From: Hyphochytrium catenoides
Taxonomy: Eukaryota; Sar; Hyphochytriomycetes; Hyphochytriales; Hyphochytriaceae
DNA length: 10,283 nt
Assembly: GCA_900088475.1 (NCBI GenBank)
Contig: FLMG01003313.1
Span: 1-10,283 of the forward strand
Reading direction: 5' to 3'
Shown here: in pieces, positions 1 to 8,100 of the stretch
Layout: every line of letters starts with the position of its first letter
How positions within the stretch are numbered: the first letter of the stretch is position 1
Translations under genes and position numbers: made by a program
Notes under the pieces: model-generated
The model's input: the letters and a program-made list of their open reading frames with translations, nothing else
Databases searched by the model: none
Told to the model about the DNA's origin: nothing

Positions 1-748
1 CTATCAACAAGCTGATCCATATTGCCTGCGTTTGGCCCATTCTTTGGACTGCCCTGGTCTTCGCTGAGTATGCCCCAAAGGGCATCGCTGTTGACAATCC
101 CATCCCAGGTTCCTCCCACATCATCGACGATGTCTTCCAGAACGTCAACCTTACGGTCGCCGTGACGCTGCTCTACTGCTTTATTTACTTAGCTATGGAC
201 TATCGGTATGCTGGGACAATCGTTGCATTGCATTTGACATGGTTACAAGTAACGCGACGGCCTGTGCATTTTCTGCTAGCGCCGGCACTCTTGCCACTGC
301 GATGCTCTTGGGATGCTTAGTGACCGTAAGGTACTTTTATCTGAATGCCGAAAAACTTGTTGGCCGTCCTGCATGGACAGTCGCCCTCCCCATCCATGTT
401 GGATGCTGGATTGCCCAAGTGAGTACATACCATCTACCAGCGCGCTGCCGTGTTCTGACGATAGCACTTACCTATCTTTTCAGTTTATCGGCCACGGAGT
501 ATTTGAAGGCAGGGCACCCGCATTGTTGGACAATCTCTTTCAGGCTCTCATGTATGAACTCAAAGGCATACTACCGCTCTTCGTTGGTCACTAACTTCTC
601 CTTCTTGGGCAGTGCGGCCCCAATGTTCGTTTTGTTGGAGAACCTCTTTCCACTTGGTTATCGCAGAGATTTTCAAGAAAAAGTGGAAAAGCGCATTGAC
701 GTGCTGGCAAAGAGCGCTGCTATGAAGAAGAGCAAGAAAGCTCAGTAA
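1..748 (+). CDS. MPO1: Mpo1-like (DUF962) ER membrane dioxygenase, 5' partial
   Basis: Exons are 1-205, 280-418, 484-551 and 613-748 (stop TAA 746-748); reading starts at base 3 and gives 181 residues. What I see: an N-terminal INKLIHIACVWP block, a central QFIGHGVFEGRAPALLDN block, then APMFVLLENLFPLGYR, with four or five hydrophobic segments between. These are hallmarks of the DUF962/YGL010w family. Family knowledge: yeast Mpo1 is an Fe(II)-dependent dioxygenase that shortens 2-hydroxy fatty acids made from phytosphingosine, in the ER; conserved histidines are the likely iron ligands, here H6 and H118 of the visible part. The upstream YxxxH region with another ligand is off the window, so perhaps 15-25 residues are missing. 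The C-terminus is basic and ends KKAQ, fitting a dilysine ER signal. Removing the introns restores one continuous frame at every junction. The family call is firm; the exact substrate is inferred. Confidence 0.9.
206..279 (+). other. Intron in Mpo1-like gene (74 nt)
   Basis: GTATGC donor and CTGCTAG acceptor. Splicing joins MDY-R to AGTLATAM within an Arg codon (CG|C). The unspliced frame loses similarity to the family. Confidence 0.8.
419..483 (+). other. Intron in Mpo1-like gene (65 nt)
   Basis: GTGAGT donor, TTTTCAG acceptor, phase 0. It joins CWIAQ to FIGHGVFEG, recreating the conserved QFIGH motif. GTTCTGACG upstream of the acceptor is a plausible branch site. Confidence 0.88.
552..612 (+). 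other. Intron in Mpo1-like gene (61 nt)
   Basis: GTATGA donor, TTGGGCAG acceptor. It joins FQAL-I to AAPMFVLLE, the usual family spacing. CACTAAC, 20-25 nt before the acceptor, matches a CTAAC branch site. Confidence 0.85.
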
Positions 749-958
749 TTAATATGCCATAGCGTCACGGCTTCTTCGAGTTTTACCAGGAGAGCTATAG
801 TTCTAGTAGAAAGTGCCGAAGTTTAAATGGCCAGATGGCCCTCGTCATGGCCGCTTTGTCTAATCCAATGATGATGGCCGGTCTGAAGTCCGCATTTGCT
901 TCATTAGGTTGACCACTCTATATTATGCTGATACTCCTCCATAGCTAGAGGCATAACA

Positions 959-1011
959 GCAGATGAAAGAAAAGACCACGATCTGCCCGCACCGCCGGGT
1001 CTTTCTTCTGC
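959..1011. repeat. Imperfect inverted repeat / hairpin
   Basis: GCAGATGAAAGA (959-970) pairs with TCTTTCTTCTGC (1000-1011) at 11 of 12 positions, around a 29-nt GC-rich loop. An alternative inner pairing uses AAAGACC at 971-977 and the complement at 997-1004. It lies about 210 nt after the Mpo1-like stop, so it could be in the 3' UTR. The function is unknown. Confidence 0.45.
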
Positions 1012-1417
1012 AATTTGTCTGGCCAACATTCCCTTCAGGGTTCAGAGCTCTATGTCACGACCGCGTTATAGCAGCCAAGCAGGACCAAAGCTACGAGCTC
1101 GCTGTCACAATCTACCGGAACACTATCATTAGTTGTGGTCTACACCACCATAACAAAGCTTGAGTGCAGCAGGAACTGCTCTGAGCTCTAGACAGTCAAG
1201 CAAGTCAAGAAGAATGGGCGCTTTGGCCAGCTCCTTAGTTCATAGCGGCATTCGATGAGCGAGTGCTTGTTGACCATTGGCAACAATGACTCTTCCTGCT
1301 TGACAAAAATCTCCATAATAAAAGGAACGGACAACAAAGGACCAACAAACTGAGCATCACACATCAGACAAAACTTCTATGAAGATAAAGTACTTGGCGT
1401 TAGCGGCTTTTAGTCGT

Positions 1418-1555
1418 ATGAAAAACTCTGCCATTCTGTTTCTGTGTTTTTGGCGCGAAGCTTTTTACGTTTGGAAGTGCTCTCAAACGCGGAAGAACAG
1501 CAGAGGAGACAGGGGCGCGAGGGAGCGCAGTGGTGCCGCCGGTCGAAAGTGCTGA
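1418..1555 (+). other. Small upstream ORF, 45 codons, basic
   Basis: ATG at 1418, TGA at 1553-1555. The first third is hydrophobic and aromatic; the rest is rich in Arg, Lys, Ser and Gly. I recognise no domain. It ends 239 nt before the PDS5 start codon, so if PDS5 transcription begins upstream of it, it would be an upstream ORF. The E2F-type box lies inside it, which argues that the stretch is promoter rather than coding. Confidence 0.2.
1447..1459 (+). promoter_or_regulatory. E2F/DP-type binding site upstream of PDS5
   Basis: TTTTTGGCGCGAA contains TTTGGCGC (1449-1456), an exact match to the E2F consensus TTTSSCGC, about 340 nt before the PDS5 ATG. E2F/DP factors switch on S-phase genes in animals, plants and algae; many fungi use MBF/SBF with the related ACGCGT box, of which no copy was noticed here. 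A cell-cycle site before a cohesin regulator makes sense, but a single 8-mer may be chance. Confidence 0.4.
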
Positions 1556-1794
1556 CATTGAGAATGTAAAGCAGCGCGGCTTGAAGACTCTAACTTACGA
1601 ATCGGACAAGGGAGGCATTCAGGTGCTCGTCCAGAGGAACAGGATCTGTCTAGACGCCTAAAACATTGGGTGGGGCCTTGTTCTGACAGCTTTCAATCTA
1701 TTCTTGGCCTCGTTGATTGCCCAGGCCTTACACTCTGCTCCCGGCAAAATTTCATTTGTAGTGACCGAGCGGCAAAGGTCGTACCTGCAAGGTA

Positions 1795-2108
1795 ATGGCG
1801 CCACGCAAGGCTGCCAAAAGGGGAGCCGCAACGAAGGTCGGCAGCTCAGAAAAGAAAGGTAGGGTGTGATGTCCTGCGTGATGACATTTGCGATTCCTGA
1901 CTGACTTGTTAATCGCCATCAATCTACAGATGGCCATGGCAAAAAGCCAAGCTCCAACGCTCAGCAACCAAGTAAATCTTCGCCAAAAACCTCAAATGAA
2001 GCCTCAGCAGAGCAGACAAGTGGTCCTGCATCAAATAGAGGATCCATCATTCGAGGACGAATTTGGCGCTCGGGAATAACCAAGAATGACCTTATCAAGC
2101 GCCTAAGG
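1795..2108 (+). other. PDS5: PDS5 N-terminal basic leader
   Basis: The first two exons encode residues 1-81. Residues 1-60 are Lys, Ser, Gln and Ala rich and probably disordered, beginning MAPRKAAKRGAATK, which looks like a nuclear localisation or DNA-binding leader. The conserved fold begins near GITKNDLIKRLR (70-81). The 71-nt intron 1859-1929 splits an Asp codon (G|AT). Confidence 0.7.
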
Positions 2109-5100
2109 GTAAGTGCCTTCTTGGATATCTCCAGCTGCCAAATTCTCAACCTTAAACCATTCAGGACCTCCACGAGGCTCTGCAGGGCATTGACCAAGAA
2201 GAAAAGGTAGACTATTTGGATCAGGTCGCCGCAGAGCTCGTATCACACGAGCTTCTTGAGCACTCTGACAAGGTTCGTCTCGTAGTTAAGATCCGCGGCA
2301 CGGCTTAGTTGCGGATGTATATCTACGAAGATTTGCGCCTCCGGCTCACCATTCCTTTTTCTTTCTTGCTCGCGCGTCTACCGCTTCATGTCAGGATGTC
2401 AAGCTCTACACTGCTTGCTGCTTAGTTGATATCCTCAGGCTCTTCGCTCCGAAGGCTCCATATACGCAAGTAGAGCTCAAGGTAAGTACGCAGCTGAAGA
2501 GAATGGGCTTTGTTATTATGGCCAGGAAGGCTTACCGTAGCGTCTACCATGCTCTACGGTTTATGCAAGGACATCTTCACGTTGATAATCAATCAGCTAC
2601 GTGGGCTGGGCAGCTGTACCAGTCAGGATGCGCGGTTTATGCGCTATTACTATGTGCTAGAAAGTTTGGCAACTGTTAAGTCCTGCGTCATTCTTGTGGA
2701 GCTCGACCAACATGATGCATTGCACGACAAGGATGCAGAGGAAGAGGAAAGTTTACTCGTCCAGATGTTCGAATGTTTGTTCTCCACCATTCGGTAAGAA
2801 ACTAAGCATATCCGAAAGCATTTATGTACTCTGTCTTGTCATCAACTCTGTCATTCTGTGATTTAGACCTTCTCCGATGAAAGGCCTCCCTTTCCCTCGT
2901 CTAGCGAACTTTCCGAGATGTTACTACGGTCAATCCTTTGACATTAACAATCCTATGAAATGTCCCTGTGGGTTTCCAGCGAGGACCATTCCACCAAGGT
3001 TGAAACATATATGTTAGACATTATGTCCACGTGCATCGACGAATGCGATGATATCAGTCAAAAGATGCTTGATGTCATACTTCTAAACCTGTTACCGAGC
3101 TACAGGGTGAGTCTTAAGCTCCCAATCTAATCCGTTGTAAGCTTTAGCATGGTCCTGACGTCTGACTGCTTCTTCTTGTTCCGTTCCTTTGGGTCGTAAT
3201 GGTTAGAGCTCAGGGAATCAAAAGCCATATCTCCTTGCCCAGAACCTAATCAGGAAGACCGCGATGAGAATGCAACCAGTCATCTCTCAGTTTCTTAAGT
3301 ACGTTTTCTTCGGTTACCGCGACATGACTTTCGCTGACCTAAGCCTGGTCTCGTCTTTCTTTGGTCGACTCAAATCAGTGCTGTTATTATTGACAACAAG
3401 CAACTCGACAGCGAGTTATCTGACAACATCTATACCCTGGTATACGAGTTGCACAAGATCAGTCCCTCACTCTTGCTATACGTGCTACCCAATATCTGTC
3501 TTCAGCTGCACGTCGATGAGCTTAAGGTGCGATCTAGTAGAAAGTAGTTTGCTGGACTTCGACCTTTTTTATCCGCTCTCTGTCTTCAAAATAGTCCTCG
3601 ATTTTGCCACCCACTCCTTCATACATGTTGATTCTTTGTGGTTCTGCTGTTCGCTGCTTAGGTTCGACAAGAGACGGTTGCGTTGCTCGGACGGCTTTTT
3701 GCCTCTTCACATGCGGAGTACGGCGAGCAGTACCGAAAGAATTTCAGGGAGTTTTTAGGACGGTTCAAGGATGTCAGTAAAGAGATTCGTCTCCAAATGA
3801 TACAGATTGGGTGCATCCTTCTTCAACGAAAGCCCAACCTTGCACCGCTAATCTCAGGTAGAAGGAATACATACGCATGGCAGCTCCACGCTTTGCTTGA
3901 ACTTCTATTACCGCTGCTGTGCTCATCTATAATCTATTGAGACGACTCCTCTGTATCCATGCCGATCATATCCTTCCTTTCATCGTGTTCTGTTCTTCTC
4001 TGTTTCTGCATCCAACTCACATTATGCCTTTCAGAGGAGCTGAAGTCTCGTTTGGCTGATCCTGACTGGGAGGTTCGCCGAAAGGCTGTGAATGAGATTT
4101 GTGATGTAGCTGCCAATGACTTAACCTGTGTTGAGGCCTCGCTAATCAAGGAAGTGGGAGAGAGGATGAAAGACAAGAAGGTAGAGTTGAAGATCTACTA
4201 TCCCAAAGACTCGACTCTTTCATAAGTCATGGACTGACCCAGACCTTGTGCGCCTTCCACATCACTGCACCTGTTTATCCATCGATACATTCACATTGAA
4301 CGCATTCGCGTCTGCCCTCGTTTTGGTACTATGTATTGCCAAACACAGATACCCATCAGGAAGGAGACAATGACGGGTTTGGCCCAAGTCTATGCAACCC
4401 ATTTAAGCAGCAAACTACAGCAGAACCCAGAATACCTAAGCACTACTGAGGGAGCAAAGGTGCTTGAGAAACTTCGTTGGGTACCAGAATATGTCCTCAA
4501 ATGCTATGCCTTCACTGAAATGGAGCTCAGGTTTAGAGTTCTGCAGGTAAAGTGGGACCTACACCCAATCTTTGATCTTTTATTCAATCTGTTCGATATT
4601 GACATGCCAATGCCCTTTATGGTAGTTGTTAGACGACATCTTGCTGCCAAAGCAAGCGTCCGAGGAAGCCCGTGGTAGAATATTGCTGTGCCTTTTCGAT
4701 GCCCTTGACTCCACCGGCAAGGAGGCGCTTAGAAGAATCCTTTTGGATCGTAGACAGACTCAACAGTTTCTTCAAAGATATCTTGAGGTAGTTGGTAACT
4801 CTTTCTCGTAACCACTAAAGTGGCTCTTGAATGTTCGCCCTTCTCTGACTTGACTGCGTTTTACTCACTGTTCCTTGTGACTGACTGACTTAGCTGCGTT
4901 CTCACTGTTCCTTGCGTCTGCCCCTCGATAATGTAGCTTCGAAGCCAGCTTCGTACCTGCGAGGCATCTGAGCAGAAGGAGGTGGAGGCCCGTTTGCATC
5001 AAGTGCTTGTCAACATTATTGGAGTTCTTCCCCCAACGGAAAACGCCATATCTCTCATTACTGAGAAGCTTCATAAACTGAAGGATCAACGGATCTTCAA

Positions 5101-8100
5101 GCATCTCCTCGTCCTATCTTCCCCCGAGTCTTCAGCAGCCATGATAAAAGAATCAAAAGTACGAGCGTCCTGTTATTATAGAGCCTACTTGCTATCGTCT
5201 AGCTTTGATCAGAGCTATTGTTTTTCCGCATGGAAGTAGTCATCACATCCTGTCATTATGTGGTACCATGACAGGAGCCCGACGAGACTACTATCTACCT
5301 ATTGTAATTCTTGACACTCTAGTCTACGTTGCCTTGGCTGAAGCCTTAGTAGTATAAAGTGTACTTCTGCTAGTAACCTAATTTCTCCTGCCGTCACGTA
5401 GGACTACGTGTTGAAGAGCTTAGGCACAAAAACCGCAATTGGGGAGTATGTGAAACTACTAATCAGGAAATGCAGCATGGCCACAATCAACGTAGACACT
5501 ATGGAGCATCTAATTGCCTTCGTGAAGGAGGCCGGAGAGGGAGAATCGGAGAAGCGGCAGAGGGGAGGAAAACATTCTAGCGGTCAACCTGCGGCAGCAG
5601 AAACTGGCTCTCAAACTACGAGTGCACTTGAGCTCATTAGGGTATGGCCTTGACCAGTGGCATTGGCCTGATTATTTCTGCCTCTGATAGGTTCCGTTCT
5701 CTTGGTTGCCGTCAAGTTTCAAGTAATGTCGTCTACATGTCTTAACTCTTCTTGATGCAGATTACGGCGAACATCTTTCCGGACGCCATCGCCGATATTT
5801 CGTCGGATCTGATAACTATGTTAGACTCCAAGCAGGAGGCAAGTGTGCTGTCTACTTTACAGATACTGAGTGTGGTCGGCGATGAAGTGAAGACAAAGAA
5901 GGTGCGTAAGGCTAGGTTGCCAGATAAGTCGATCCTTGTACGCCAGTGTCTCGTGTTTATGTTGGAAAAGCGGGAAGGCTGGGATGAGAAAAAAGGGTAG
6001 AGGGTGAGTGTGTAAGGAGGAAGGCCAAACATTGTCTGCGCAGAGCCAGATGAAGCTATCATAGAACAGAATGCATGGTGGTTGTCTGGGAATGCTGCAG
6101 GGTGTAACGAAGCCGCAGAAGGCGGGTCAGGATAGTCTCTTGTATGAAGCTAAGTCTTCCTCACCGTTCATACTTCTCAGATATCAGCCAAGCTCGTAGA
6201 GTTTTGCACGACTGGAACTCCTGCCCAAGCCAAACATGCCATGGGAGTCCTCTGCAACATGCATCACCTTGATTCCAAAAGAGCACATTCGTCAACCTCG
6301 GAAATCAGGAAGGTTGTCCAGAAGCTTGCAACAAACTTGATGGAGGAGAATGACAAACTTGCAACACATCTCAGGTACAGTTCGCTGCTACTATTAGAAA
6401 TGAGCCCGCTGTATGGCTTTAGCGGTATCTAACCACTCATTGTGCATGCTCTTAACGTCTATGACTTTCCCGCTGTTGCGCGCCAATTCCTACATCTAGC
6501 GCTTTGGCAAAGTTAGCAAAGGTCCGGCCCCATATATTTGAAGAATTCGCTCAGACTGTACAAGAAGACCTACTTGGAAACATTCTGGACTTCCAGACAG
6601 CGAAGGCCAACAAAGGAAAGGGAAGAAAGAAGTACGTCTTATATGCATGCAGGCTTCCTGCAGATGGTTCTTCTAAGTCAATCAAAGCCTTCTCCATCAT
6701 ATTGCTCTGCAACTTTTCTTGCCTAAAGAGTTGGATAGTCCAGTCCTCAGGGGTTTCCACTAGCCCAATCATTTCATGCGCGTTGGTCTAGTTGAACTCT
6801 CGCAGAATGATGACTCACACCCGTGCGTTTCCAGGTCTGCAAGTGCCGCTGCGTCCGAAGTCTCTAGGAACCGTGTAAGGGCAATGAAGGTTCTTGCCAA
6901 CCGCTGGCTTATGATCAGAGAGGGAGAAGCTCCGGCTACAACGACAAGTTCCTATATATTTATGGAAGAGGATGCTCTGGTTGACCAGGCTAGACCTGTT
7001 CTTGAGCTACTTTTCTCTGTCATCAGCAAAGCAGGCAAGATGGACGACAGTTACTCCGAAGAGGAAGCTGCAGAGCTGCGGTGCGGCGCAGCCACGGGCC
7101 TTTTAAAGCTTACTAGGAATCCGGTTCGTCGCTAGCCTTGTACACTTGCCATGGTCGTACTTACTATGGTTGCGTGTCCATGTCACAACGGTCTTACTTC
7201 TTTGCTCGAACTGTCTTTTCGTTCTCAACTTGCCCCTATCGCATTTCCTTGCTAACAATACTGGCGGTCCATCAACTAGGCCATCGACAAGCTTATCCTA
7301 CCCACAGACTGGCATAAGCTAGCTTGGACAATCCAAGATCCTGAAGCTCGTGTGCGACAGGTACGGCGACTGCTGACCTATGTTAGCATAAGGTCGTTCA
7401 TGAAGCTTGTCATTTAATATAGTGCTCGTGTTCCCTTGACTCACATGGCCCCATTTCGGTAGAGCATTATACGGAAGCTTCGCAACTCTGCGGTCCGTCA
7501 CCAGACACTGAATCTAAAATATATAAGCTACTTGGTGCTTGCTGCGATGGACCCAGAGCCCTTAAACAAGAAAGAGGCGAAAAGCACATTGGTGTCCGCA
7601 ATCAAGGCTATGAGGCTGAAGCATGAGCAGGAGGGCCTCAGCACCAAAGGCAAAGATGCCATTAAGGTGATTATTCTCCTTTCCCGATATGATTCTATTC
7701 TTCTCTCAAGCTCGCCCTTCGAAGTTATCTGCTTTTCTCGGGCTTTCTCGTTGGTTCTCATATCCCCTTTCTAGCGATCAAGTAAACGCTATCCAACCTG
7801 ATATTCTTTTGTAACTTCCCCGAATAGTGTCATTCCTTTTGTGCAAGTTAGTACAATCTTTTACTTGGTATGCAAGCTGGCAGCGTACTTTTGCACCTGC
7901 AAGCCTGGACGTAAGGTCTATCCTACGACCAGCTCGTACTCCCGCCTTCAATCCCTTTTGCCCTATGTCTGACAAGGGATGACTATGTGACTATGTAGGT
8001 TCTTCTTATGCCAGAATATCTAGTCCCCTATGCGTTGCACCTCATTGCTCATCATCCGGACTATCCGGAGAGGCCGGATGGAGCTCGGGCTGTCACTTTG

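Larger units (their letters stand above)
749..1794. other. Intergenic region, no recognised gene
   Basis: This stretch of about 1 kb lies between the Mpo1-like stop and the PDS5 start. I find no family-level coding similarity in either strand, no tRNA box B and no transposon ends. It should hold the 3' UTR and terminator of the first gene and the promoter and leader of PDS5. Visible items are an imperfect hairpin at 959-1011, two copies of GGAC(C)AACAAA at 1329-1349, an E2F-type box at 1449-1456, a 45-codon ORF at 1418-1555, a 25-codon ORF at 835-912, and a long frame with a single stop across 1422-1859. None of these is proven functional. Confidence 0.7.

Noticed and set aside
963-1163. 66-codon + strand ORF
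   Set aside because: No family resemblance, no splice-linked continuation, and part of it is the hairpin; a length expected by chance.
804-3546. 13-nt word TCTAGTAGAAAGT found near 811 and again near 3533
   Set aside because: One repeated 13-mer in 10 kb is about what chance predicts; the flanks differ.
3264-3758. 164-codon + strand ORF
   Set aside because: It runs through exon 7, intron 7, exon 8 in the wrong frame and intron 8. The PDS5 frame after splicing accounts for the coding signal.
5742-6062. 106-codon minus-strand ORF
   Set aside because: It lies antisense to PDS5 exon 15, whose + strand translation fits the family; the minus product has no recognisable pattern.
6040-6130. Possible snoRNA in intron 15
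   Set aside because: AGATGAA is only loosely like box C, and neither a D box nor an H/ACA layout could be placed.
6800-6834. Box C-like ATGATGA in PDS5 intron 17 as a possible intronic C/D snoRNA
   Set aside because: No D box (CTGA) or terminal stem at a suitable distance before the acceptor.
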